64,000 bases of DNA. Source: Tuctoria greenei. Its lineage: Eukaryota > Streptophyta > Magnoliopsida > Poales > Poaceae. This document shows, piece by piece, positions 9,996 to 19,703 of this stretch. The notes under the pieces are model-generated. The model was not told the DNA's origin. It did no database searches and saw only the letters and a program-made list of their open reading frames with translations. The position numbers and the translations under genes are program-made. Location: NCBI GenBank assembly GCA_036927565.1, contig JAYESD010000009.1, forward strand, positions 24,829,601 through 24,893,600, read 5' to 3'. The stretch's first letter is position 1. The number at the start of each line of letters is the position of its first letter.

Positions 9996-12900
9996 CTAGG
10001 CGACCTCCGATACGCTGGCTCGGGTAGCTTCGCCTTCTCCTTCGACAGGGCCTTCAAGCACCGGGTCCAGAGGAAATTGAGGGTTCCGGCTGGTGTAGCA
10101 TGTCAGCACATATTCTGTGACGTTCCTCGCCAGGGATTGCCCCTCGACCTCCAGTTGGTCCACGATGACGTCGCCCACCTTGGAGAGCTTGCTGCCTGCT
10201 GCGCTCAACGCCTGCAGCGCAAGGTCCGGCTCCGGCTTCGGATCATCCGGGCGCACCAAACCCATCGGCGTCAGCGCATCATTGGCCTTGCCCAGGAACT
10301 CCCAAATCTGCAGGGAGTCCGCCGTCCTCAGGCTCTTCACCTCTTCCAGGGATCTCTTGGCCGCCGTCAGTTCGGAATTCTCACGGGCGAGGCGCTCAAC
10401 TTCTTTGGCATTTTGCTGAATCTTTGCAGCAACCCGCCTCTCAAGTCTTCCGAGCTCCTCCTCCCGGAGGTGGATCTTGTTCCAATGATCGACCAGGTCC
10501 TTCTCCCTAGCCTCCACTTTCTTCTCCCGGGAAACAAGGGCACACTCGTATTCGTGGAGTTCCTGCCCTCGCACCCATGTCTTCTCCTCTTCCTCGAGGC
10601 AGCGCTCTTCCAACTTCTTAGTGCGCTCCTCGAGGCCCTTGTCAGCCAGAGCTACTTTCTCGGCGAGCTCCTCTTCCCTGCTCAGGACGTCATCCCGCAG
10701 CTCCAGGAGTTTTTGCTCTTCGTCCTCGAGCCGTCTCTCACTCCCTTCAAGTGCCTCTCGGCGCTTGATGAGTGCGGCGTTGATGGCCTCAAGCTGCTCG
10801 TACCGAGAATTGGCCGCGTCGTTGGCAGCCTTGGCCTGATCGTGGATCTCCCGGGATTGAGCGTCGAGGGCATGGGTCATGCTCTCCCTCTCATCCAGCA
10901 GCTTGTCCCAGTACTCCAGGCGGATCTTCTCCCGCTTGATCCACTCCTTGTCATCCGCTAGCCTCGACTGCGCCAGCTTAGTCTCGAAGTGGAGCCGATT
11001 ATGCCACTGCCTAAGGGTTTGGCGCTCCTCTTCAAGAGCCTTGCTGTCGTGGAAGAAGGCCAGTTGGACCTGACGTAGACTGGAGCAGGCGTTGTCGATA
11101 GACATCGACAGCGGAATGGGCTCCGGACCTGCTGGGGTCTCCTCCGCTGGTTCCAGCGGGTCTTCACATACAAAAATTGGGTCCCACTCTATGAGAGCAG
11201 AACCCTGAGCTTCCAAGGCGCTAGGGCCATCCTCCGGGATGGCCTCAGTCGCCATCGAAGAAGGCCCCGCCGCCAAGTCTTCATTCGCCCCCTCAGGCAG
11301 GGGGCCGACGACTTCGCTTAGGCACTGTGGCTCGGCCACAGGTACCATCAACGTCGTCGCCTCCGGAGCAGGAGCTACTACTAGCTCCGACCGGGACACC
11401 TCTTCCGAGGGAGGCTCGGGCTCCCTCGCCTCTTCAACCGCCGGCTCTGTGACCGGCGCTCCAACAATAACAGGCTCAGCGACCGGTACTTCGGAGGTAA
11501 CCGGCTCCACTGCCGGAACTACCTCGACTTCCGGCTCGCATGCTGGAGCTTCAGTCACCTCCGGTTCAATCGCCGGGGCTTCGACAAGTTCCGGCTCCGA
11601 GGCCGGGACTACTACTTCTTCCGGCTCTACAGCCGGAGCTTCCACTACTGCAGCACCAGGACCCGGAGCTTCAACCTCCGAGACAAGTGCCGCTGGCGTG
11701 TCTTCACTCCCGTGGTCCGGCGCTACCACGGGAAGTTCTGGGGACAAGTCGAGGTCCATGACCACGACAGCCCGCGCCGGAGCTGTCGCAGCCTCAGCCA
11801 CCACCTGGGGCGGAACTGGGACAAGAGCAGAAGCTCCCATGGCCTCAGAAATCGTGGCCGAGGGTGGAGCTTCACTCCCCTTCTTGGGGACGCTGCAGAG
11901 GATGGATAAAGAAAATTAACAAACAATCGCTACAACTAAAAAGTTAGCCAAGGTAAAAATAAAAAATTACCTTGGAAGGCTTCCGCACCAGCTTGCGCGG
12001 AACCTTTTTCCCAGACGTTCCGGGCTGGCCATGGTCGGCGTAGGAGCTCCGGGAGGCCCCCCAGAACTTGTCGCAGCCACGGGCGTTTCCCGGGTCGAGG
12101 TTCTCCTCGATCGGGAGGAACCCCTGGACCTGGAGGCTCCCACCGCCCCAGGTGCCGGAGTCGTGCACCCGGAGCTAGCACCACCGGAGGGCTCCACCAT
12201 GGGGACAGATGCGCTCCGGGAGGATCCCACTGCAGGAACAGTCTCGTTCCGGGAGGACCCCACCACGGGGACAGTCGCCATGGCGGTAGAAGATCTTCCC
12301 CCCTGGGGAGAAGGAACCAAGGTGGAAGTAGCGGGCCTGACGGACCTTCCGTCGGCATGTCGTAGCTTCCTCTTCCGACTCTCCGGCTCCTCCGCCAGCT
12401 CCTTGCCCTTGCTGATGACCTCGACCCTCGGCTGTGGAGCACGGACTGAGCCATCTTCGGGCACCCCAGGGATTGCCACCCGGGTGGTTGGTCTTCTCTC
12501 GATGACACCAAGGTCGTCAAGCGCAGGCATCGTCCGTCGGAGCTCTCTGCTGAACTCCACTTCCACGTTCAGAGGGAGAAAGGTCGACGGCGGAGTCAAG
12601 TAATCTCCGTCGACGTCGATGCCGTGCTGGAATTTCTTGAGGTGGAACTCCAAGGTCTTCCCCACCATGTTGGACTTCAACCCAGTCTCAACCCGGTCCT
12701 CGTCCATCACGCTGTTGAGGGCCCAGGCGAGCTTCTCCCTCCTCTTCAGCGGCGCCCACCTGTTGGTCAGGAAGTTGCAGAACACCGCCTGGGGAGTCAA
12801 TCCTCCCTCCACACATCGGCGGATCCTGGTCAGGACAGGGTCGAAAGCTTCCGCCAGCACCGGAACTTCACTCCATATCGACGTGTCGATGCCGGGCAGA

Positions 12901-13421
12901 CCGTCTGGCAGCTCCAACCGCTCATGCTCCTCCACCCTGACGACTATCCAATCTTTCTTCCAGTCATCCCACTTCCCGGAAGGGAACGACCGGAGGTACT
13001 TGAATGGGCACTTCTTGCACTTCACGAAGTAGTAGAAGCCAAGGTACTCATTGCTCCGGCTAGTGGTGTGAACGGTGAAGAAGGTCCGGAAGAGCTCGAC
13101 GCAGGGGGGGATGCCCACCCACATCTCGCAGAAGTGGACAAAGATGGACACGAGGAGAATGGAGTGAGGGCCAAGGTGGTATAGCTGCAGACCATATAAG
13201 TCTAGCAGCATCAAGAAGAAAGAAGAAAATGGTGGGATCAGCCCCACCATGGCGTACGAAGAAAAGTACACCATCTCGCCAGCGCGCTCCTTCTCAAAGG
13301 GGAGCTCTCCGCCGGCACGGACCAAGCGGCTGAAGAAGTCCGAGGACCACCCCATGAGGGCCCGGAACTTCTTCAAATCGTTGTCGGTCTTCAGGCGACT
13401 CTCGCGCAGACCCAACTCCAT
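9996..13421 (-). CDS. Antisense two-exon gene of element 2, 1115 aa, intact
   Basis: Exon 1 is 13421-11971 and exon 2 is 11892-9996. Joining them across a 78-nt GT-AG intron gives 3,348 nt with no stop until the end. The ATG at 13421 opens MELGLRESRLK; further upstream the frame has only non-ATG starts. Residues about 1-200 resemble the domain annotated 'putative gypsy type transposon' (Transposase_28): MGWSSDFFSRLV, SSYAMVGLIPPFSSFFL, HFCEMWVGIPPC, KWDDWKKDWIVV. Exon 1 ends in a Ser/Pro/Arg-rich linker. Exon 2 begins with acidic Pro/Ala/Glu repeats with a 10-residue period (about 564-638), followed by a long charged coiled coil (about 755-1006) and a conserved globular tail. No catalytic motif or membrane segment is evident, so a structural or nucleic-acid-linked role is a guess. 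Tat-lineage elements are known to carry antisense ORFs of unknown function. Sense gag-pol of this copy is broken, yet this gene is not. Confidence 0.85.
11893..11970 (-). other. Intron of the antisense gene (element 2)
   Basis: Donor CCAAG|GTAATT at 11971/11970 and acceptor CTCTGCAG|CG at 11893/11892, 78 nt and T-rich. Without splicing, exon 1 stops at the TAA overlapping the donor. Splicing joins the phase-2 end of exon 1 to the long exon 2 frame exactly. Introns of 77 and 75 nt occupy the same place in elements 3 and 4. Confidence 0.85.
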
Positions 13422-13953
13422 CGCGGCACAGCTAGGCAAGAGAAGAAGAGCAAAGTACGAGTCGGGAGTTTGAGCACAAGATCAGATGAGAGGCGTAAAG
13501 AACTCCCGACGGTGCGCGCTTTCCTTCTTAAGTAAGCCCTCGCAACGCTTGGATGGAAACTGCAGGGGAGTCGAAGATACTACTCAAGAATTCAACCCAG
13601 CCGATGACAAGAGGGCCCGGGACCACCCCGACGATCAAGTAGAGGCTCTTACCTAGGGGAACGGTTGTCATCACGAGGCTGGAAACCCAAAGGCGGCGGC
13701 CTGACAGGGCGCGCGGAACCGATACGGTTTTGGTATCGGGAACCGGCGACCTTCAATTGCGTGAGATCTGCACGTCAAAGATCTCATCTGCCGCCTGAGG
13801 TGCGCCACGCGTTGGGATCTAACTGTAAAACCCTGCCAACGGCACCTCCGAAGACCCTTGAAGACCCAGTTCAAGAGTCGCAAGGATGGACCCACCTCCG
13901 ACGGAACGACTTCACCCCAGTGACCTTCCTCGGAGGTAGGTCTAGGGGGCCAC
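13422..13953 (-). other. Leader of the antisense gene, ending in the element's polypurine tract
   Basis: No coding frame. On the minus strand it would be the upstream region and 5' leader of the antisense gene. On the plus strand it ends in the purine-rich GGTAGGTCTAGGGGGCCAC just before the 3' LTR, the plus-strand primer site. The homologous segments are 15695-16230 and 54135-54673. Confidence 0.65.
13520..13556 (-). promoter_or_regulatory. Candidate promoter block of the antisense gene
   Basis: On the minus strand this reads CCAAGCGTTGCGAGGG then CTTACTTAAGAAGGAAA. Element 3 keeps nearly the same string at 16097-16130. Both lie about 110 bp upstream of the ATG in otherwise diverged leaders. 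TACTTAAGAA could serve as a TATA-like box. Inference from conservation and position only. Confidence 0.45.
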
Positions 13954-14789
13954 TGTCGGTACCCTAAAAACCGTACACCCCCTGAGGTTACAAAGATCTC
14001 GAGGGAAGGCCGTCTACTTTAATTGAAGACCCTCGGAGGCCCACTTGTCAGACATGACCGGACCTGCTTCTCCAACATGGTTAATCCCTGGGTCGCCACG
14101 TGTACTGCCAAACCGGAGCTACCGCCCACAAGGGGGAAGCTCCGGACCAAGTACCAAAATGGCACCTCCGGACTTAACCCCTGACCGAGAGAAGCTCCGG
14201 ACCTGACACGTGTCAGATAGCTCCGGAGCTACCTGCTTCCCACAGCAAGCTCCGGAGCTGCCATGTGTCCAAACGTCGGAGCTGGCAGCCTCTAACCTCC
14301 AGAAGACCTTGTAACGGATCCGGATCTTCAAAGGAGAGCCAAGGACTTCAAGACCCGATTAAATGTCATTAATGCCATATTAATGACACTTAAACGGACG
14401 ATCTTAACACCTGTAACGGCACTGTCGGAGCCCGTTACAGGATCATTAACAACAATTAATCGTGTATCAATACTAGTAACCGTCGGGGCCACATGTCGGG
14501 CCAAGCTAGCTTGTAACGGTCTGTCCTTGTACTATAAAAGGACAGGCCGACGATACACTCGGGGGGCACACGCACACAGATGTGGACACTATACGTGACA
14601 AACTAATACAACACCAACACACCCGTGGAGTAGGGTATTACGCTCAGGCGGCCCGAACCACGTAAATCCTAGTGTCTCCTGTGTTAAATTGCAATTCACC
14701 TTCTTGAGTCTCCGCGCGCCCACACCGAACCACAAACTCCTTCAACACTTTAGCAGTGTCAGGAGATCTGCCGACTCCAACAGTCGACA
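13954..14789 (+). repeat. 3' LTR of element 2
   Basis: 836 bp, the same length as the 5' LTR. TATA box TATAAAAGG at 14533-14541. Differences from the 5' copy are scattered, mostly C/T or G/A. Followed by CGTTG, the right target duplicate. Confidence 0.95.
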
Positions 14790-15385
14790 CGTTGGATGTC
14801 TCGTAGACCCACAGATTGAAGAGGTAGGCAGTAGGTGGTGACAGCCCTATCTGTCCTTTGTAATCCTCCACGTTCGGCTATGCCACAGGCTCACGGCGGG
14901 AGTCACCTAGTATTGCTAGGGGTAAGCCCGTGCCCGATGTGTTGAATAGCATTGCATAGGAATTCATCATTGACTTGACCATTAGTATCTACCTTAGGCT
15001 ATGTATATGTATTAGGAGCATTGTAGGAGCAACTCTCTAACTCTTAATCCAATCTCCCTCTAGGACCCATTTATCCTTTAGAATAGATTGCCTAGGTGTG
15101 TGTCACACTACCCCTATTATCAACTTACCCCCTGTCCGGATAATTGATTAGTATCCCATAGCTTGACCATAAGAGTAGTATATACTTTACTCCATTGCCT
15201 TCCTTTGGGATAAATATGATACCCTTGGGAATACTCATGGGTGAAATGCTACAACGGTATCTTCTGTGCGCTTGCGGATCTCATCTCTTTACCGGAGATG
15301 ATCTGTGGTGTTAAGAAATACCAACAAGCATTTCTAGCGCCGTTGTCGGGGATGATTTGTTAGTATATCTTAGGAGCCGTCAACA
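14790..15385 (+). repeat. Athila-like 3' LTR (element 1), right part
   Basis: Resumes the LTR interrupted at 1910. Homology to the inverted LTR at 57892-59501 continues through GATCTGT near 15300. The end AGCCGTCAACA (15375-15385) mirrors the LTR start TGTTGACGGCT. A GCGCCGTTGTCGGGGA string at 15333-15348 looks like a primer binding site and would suggest an LTR end near 15328, but the inverted copy also ends in GTCAACA beyond this point, so I place the end at 15385. Confidence 0.65.
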
Positions 15386-15694
15386 GCAGCTTCGGAGCTT
15401 CCCCTCGTGGGGAGATAGGTCCGAAGCTACTATACACGTGGTGGCACCGGAGCTCCCCTCTACTGGGGGTTAGGTCCAGGGTTATTATACACGTGTCAAC
15501 CGTAGAGCTTCCCTATGTTGACGTTCAGCTCTGGTCTTACATTACACGTGGCAACCCCGAACCTACCCAAATGTGGGAAGCGGGCCCAGTGCCGAGTGAC
15601 ATGTGGGGCCTGAGGAAGCCTTCAACTCTGACAGGTGGAACTCTCTTGCACTTCTTGCGGTATCATGGTTTACTCGGTACGTAGGGTACTGACA
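15386..15694 (-). repeat. Part of the 3' LTR of element 3
   Basis: Matches the U3 end of the LTR at 53278-54120 (for example CTTCCCCTC-GGGGAGATAGG) and on the minus strand starts TGTCAGTACCC. Only about 310 of about 843 bp are present; the remainder is cut off at 15385/15386, where the Athila-like LTR ends. I infer that the Athila-like element inserted here rather than that the LTR was deleted. Confidence 0.75.
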
Positions 15695-16230
15695 GGGGCC
15701 CCCGGGCCCACCTCTGGGAGAAACCCTTTGGGTTCAATTTTTTGCCGGAGGTGGGTCCATCCTCAATTCCCGCGCCATGACTTCAAAGGTCTTCTGATGT
15801 GCCGTTGGGGCGATGGTTCGGGGTTAAACCATCGCAGCGTGGCTTGTTTTGAATGCGGCAGATGAGATCTTTGAGTGCGGATCTCACACAATTGAAGGTC
15901 GTCGGTTCCCAATACGAAAGTCGTATCAGTTCTGAGCGCCTTGTCAGACTGCCACCTTTGGGTTCCCTGCCACCCATCATGACAACGAATCGCCTGGGGT
16001 AATAACCTTGACTTCATCATCCGGGTGGCCCCGGGCCCATTCGCCATTGTCGGGGTAGACTTTTGAAATGTGGTTTTGCTCTCATTGCGGTTTTCATCCA
16101 AGCGTTGCGGAGGCTTACTTAAGAAAGAAATTATGCACAGTTTGAGGAATCTTTACGCTTCGATCAAATTCGTGCTCAGAGCCTCCCAAACATTGCCTAG
16201 GTTTCCTTTCCATTGATCCACTTTGCTGCG
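15695..16230 (+). other. Polypurine tract of element 3 and leader of its antisense gene
   Basis: On the minus strand the G/C-purine tract ends GGGGGCCCC right before the LTR (15695-15712). The rest is non-coding leader of the plus-strand antisense gene. The conserved block CCAAGCGTTGCGGAGG then CTTACTTAAGAAAGAAA lies at 16097-16130, about 105-110 bp before the ATG at 16231. Confidence 0.6.
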
Positions 16231-19200
16231 ATGGAGTTAGGTCTTCCCAAGAGCCGCATCAAGAGCAAGGACGATCTAATGAAGGTTCAGACCTACATGG
16301 GGTGGTCTAGCAAGTCCTTCAATCATCTTATTCGCATCGTCAAGCTCCCCTTCAAGAAAGAGCATCATGGCGACATGGTGTACTTCTCGGCGTACGCCAT
16401 GGTGGGACTGATCCCACCTTTCTAGAGCTTCATCTTGATGCTGCTGGACTTCTGCGGCCTCCAACTACATCACCTCGGCCTGCACTCCCTCCTACTCGTG
16501 GCAACTTTTGTCCACTTCTGCGAGATGTGGGTAGGCGTGCCTCCATGTGTCGAGTTATTTTGGACTTTCTTCGCAGTCCACACCGCTGGCAAGAGGACTG
16601 AGCTGATTGGCTTCTACTTCTTCGTGAAGCGCAATAACTGCCCCTTCAAGTAATTGAAGTTGTCCCCCTCCAGCAAATGGGATGACTTGAAGAAGGATTG
16701 GGTCATCATTGCAGTGGAGGACCATGACAGGTTGGAGCTGCCCCAAGGACTCCCCAACATCGACACTGATGCCTGGAATGTGGTTCCAAAGCTGTCGGAT
16801 GCATTTAACCCTGTCTTGACCAGGATCCGAGAATGTGTGGAGGGTGCAGTGATCCCCCAGATGGTCTTCGGGAACTTCTTGGTGAACAGGTGCGCTCCGC
16901 TGAGGAGGAGGGAGAGGCCCGCCTGGGATTTCAACATTGTGATGGACACCGGCCGCATTGAAACCGGTCTGGATCCAACTTGGATGACGAATCCCTGAAG
17001 CTCCATCTCAAGAAATTTCAGCACGGGTTGATCAAGATGACGCATTAACTCCGCCAGCTGCTTTACTACCCCTGAACATGACTCTAGAGATCAGCAGGGA
17101 TCTCCTGAGGAAGATGTCGGTGCTAGACGACATTAGTGAGGTGGAAAAGCGCCAGACCTCCAGGGTTGTAATCCCCGGAGCTTCCAAGGAGGTACTGCCC
17201 CTGCTCCAAGCCAGAGGGTTGAAGACATCGGCAAGGGCAAGGGCAAGGAGCCAGCCGAATCTTCCTGTCGAAAGAGAAAACTAAAGAACGCTAATGGGAG
17301 GTCCGTCAGGTCTGCTCCAGTAACAACTGCCCCTTCTCCCCGGCGAGGGAGGTCTTCGATGGCGACACCTCCTCCAGTACAGTCGTATTCAAGAGGTGCT
17401 AGCTTTGGACAGTCGACTCCGTTCCCAGTGCCAGCTAGGGACTCCAGGTCCGGAGGTCCTTCCCAGCCGAAGGAAGTTTCGACCGAGAAGACTCCAGCTG
17501 CTGCAGGTAGTCCCCAGCCGAGGTTCGAGGTTACTGTCTCACCAAACTTGGTGGGCTCTGATTTCGGGCCTCAGAAGAAGAGGTTCCGCGGTGACTGGGG
17601 AGGTAGCATCCCCAGGTAAGCATCGTGGACTTACCTTGGAATGCTAATCTTGTTTTATTATGTTTTTAATATTCTCGTCCTTTTATTTCTAGAGTGTCAA
17701 GAAAGGAGTCCTATGCTTCGGCATCTGTCGTAGCGACTGCGGCTGCGCATGCTGAAGCTCCGACTTCAACCATTGAGCCTCCTCCAGTGGTGGCAGAAGA
17801 CACGTCAGCTCCGGCGCTAGCTGTCATGGACTTAGATCCAGAACAAACGCCAGAAGCTCCCGTCGTAGCGCCAGACCACGGGGGAGAAGTTGAAGATGCA
17901 CCGCCGGCAACAGCGTCGGAGGCTGAGGCTCTAGTGCGGGAGTTGGAGATGTCGGAAGCTCCAGTGTCTAAGCTAGAGGTTATCGAGGCTCCGGTTCCTG
18001 CGCCAGAAGTTGTTGCAGGGCCAGAGGCACCAGATGCTCCGACCCTTGAGACGAAAGTCGTTGAATCCCTGGCCGCTGAACCGTAGATGATCGAAGCTCC
18101 AGTCACTGAGCTGGAGGTAGTTGAAAATCTGGCCCTCATGTCAGAAGTTGTTGAAGGTCTAGTTGTCGAGCCGGAGATGCTTGAAGCTCCAGCTATTGAA
18201 CCGGAAGTGGCTAATGTACCGGCGTCTGAGCCGGCGGTGGTGGGGGCTCTAGATGAAGCTCCAATAAATGCCCCGGAGGTAATTTATCCGGAGGTATCTA
18301 TGTCGGACGGGAGCACCATGAAGAGGCGGTGGCAGGCTCTCCACCTATGGAGCCAGCAGCTGAAGACCCGAAGGCAGGACCTTTGGCTTCAGCTCCGGAG
18401 GTAGAAGTTCCCCCAGTGGGCTCTTCCTCAACGGCTGCTGAGGAGCTCCCAGTGGGTGGCCCTAGTGCCGCAGAAGCTCAGGGAACCTCACTTGTAGAGT
18501 GGGACCCTATTTTGTTATGGAGAATCCCTTGGAACCAGCAGAGATGACCCCAGCAGGTCCAGAGCCTATCCCCTTGGCGTTGTCCATAGACAATGCCTGC
18601 TCAAGCCTCTGACAAGTTCAGCTTGCCTTTGATCGCGAAAGAAGGTCCTTGAAGAGGAGCGCCACACTTTGAGGCGTTGGTGCAACAGGCTCCACTTTGA
18701 GACCAAGCTTGGACAGACGAGGCTTGCTGATCAGAAGGAGTTGGTGAAGAGGGAAATGGCCCGAACGGAATACTGGGGCAAACTACTGGAAGAGAAGGAA
18801 GCCGCTATCAGATCGCACGACGCTAATTCTCGAGAGATCCTTGAGCAAGCCAAGAAAAGGAGTGATGCTGCTTATGAGCGTCATGAAAACCTCAATGAAT
18901 TAAATGAGGTCCTCCTAAAGCGTCGAGCAGACCTTGATACAAGAGAAGAGAAGCTCCTGGAACAACAGGAGGATGTTTTGAAAAAATAGGAGGAGCTCAC
19001 CCAGAAATTGACTCTGGCTGAGCAAAATTTGGCAGATCACACTAAGAAGTTGGATCTATGGAGTGAGGAAGAAAAGAAAAAGTACTGGAAACTGGGGCAG
19101 GAGCTCTCGAAAAAAGAAGCTGATGTTGCCACCAGAGAAGGGAAAGTAAAGGGCAGGGAGAAGGACCTGGCAGAACAGCGGAACCGCATCAACCTCCGGG

Positions 19201-19703
19201 ACACGGAGCTATCCGACTGTGAAAAGCAAGTAGCTGAGAATATGCAGCAACATGCCAAAGTGGTTGAGCGCCTTGCTCGGGAGAGGTCGGCGCTAGCGGC
19301 CGCTGGGAGGTCACTGGAAAAGCTGCAGAGCTCGAGGGCAACTGAATTGCTGATGGTATGGGACTTCTAGGACGTGCGGACAGGGCCCTTGTGCCTATTG
19401 GCTTCAGTCCAGTGCGCCCGGAGGACCCAGCGCAGGAGCTGGACCAGACGCTGGTGGCGCTTGGCTCTACTGGCAGCAAACTCGACACAATGGGTAATGT
19501 CATCGCTGATCAGCTGGAGACAGAGGGAAAATCTCAGGCCAAAAATGTCGCCGAGTATGTCTTGGCGTGTTACAGAAGTAGAGACCCCCCAATTTTCTCT
19601 CGATCCAGTCTTTGAAGTACTCATTGCCGAAGAGGAGGATGTCGCCAAAGCTAGTATCCAAGAGGCTATTGAGAAGGTTGCTTTGTTTTTCCACATGACT
19701 TAG
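16231..19703 (+). pseudogene. Decayed antisense two-exon gene of element 3
   Basis: Homologue of the 13421-9996 gene of element 2. Exon 1 runs 16231-17615 (MELGLPKSRIKSKDD, then YMGWSSKSFNHLI, SAYAMVGLIPPF, HFCEMWVGVPPC). Stops include TAG at 16423 and TAA at 16651, and a frameshift lies near 16990. The intron is 17616-17692 (CCCAG|GTAAGC to TTTCTAG|AGTG, 77 nt). Exon 2 (17693-19703) keeps the Pro/Ala/Glu repeats to about 18290 and a coiled-coil segment from 18670 to 19340, again with stops (for example 18084, 18987) and frameshifts. The tail motif GNVIADQLETEGKSQAKNVA matches element 2. No functional protein is expected. Confidence 0.85.
17616..17692 (+). other. Intron of the antisense pseudogene (element 3)
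   Basis: GTAAGC donor, T-rich body and TTTCTAG acceptor, 77 nt. It sits at the same codon as the element 2 intron: the Pro-(Ser/Arg) junction of GSLPS in element 2 and GSIPR in element 3, phase 2. Confidence 0.8.

Larger units (their letters stand above)
1911..14789 (+). mobile_element. Element 2: full-length Tat-type Ty3/gypsy retrotransposon
   Basis: Two 836-bp LTRs (1911-2746 and 13954-14789) start TGTCGGTACCC and end CAGTCGACA. The flanks TGTTG (1906-1910) and CGTTG (14790-14794) are a 5-bp target duplication with one mismatch. Order on the plus strand is PBS, gag, protease, RT, RNase H, integrase; a gene on the opposite strand fills the space between pol and the 3' LTR. By eye the LTRs differ at roughly 14 sites, nearly all transitions, so the insertion is fairly recent. 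It sits inside the Athila-like LTR. Gag-pol is broken by two amber codons and two frameshifts, so it is non-autonomous as it stands unless the amber codons are read through and the frameshifts supplied in trans. Confidence 0.93.

Noticed and set aside
9945..10961. Long plus-strand open frame over the coiled-coil exon of the antisense gene
   Set aside because: It is the complement of a strongly biased coiled-coil coding region; composition and homology to elements 3 and 4 support the minus strand only.
11239..11919. Plus-strand Ser/Thr/Gly-rich open frame
   Set aside because: Mirror image of the Pro/Ala/Glu repeats of antisense exon 2; no homologue logic and no start context.
15333..15348. 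GCGCCGTTGTCGGGGA as primer binding site ending the Athila-like LTR at 15328
   Set aside because: The LTR terminus mirrored by AGCCGTCAACA lies 57 bp further on, and the inverted LTR copy also extends to GTCAACA; a polypurine tract upstream shows this is a 3' LTR, which should not be followed by a PBS.
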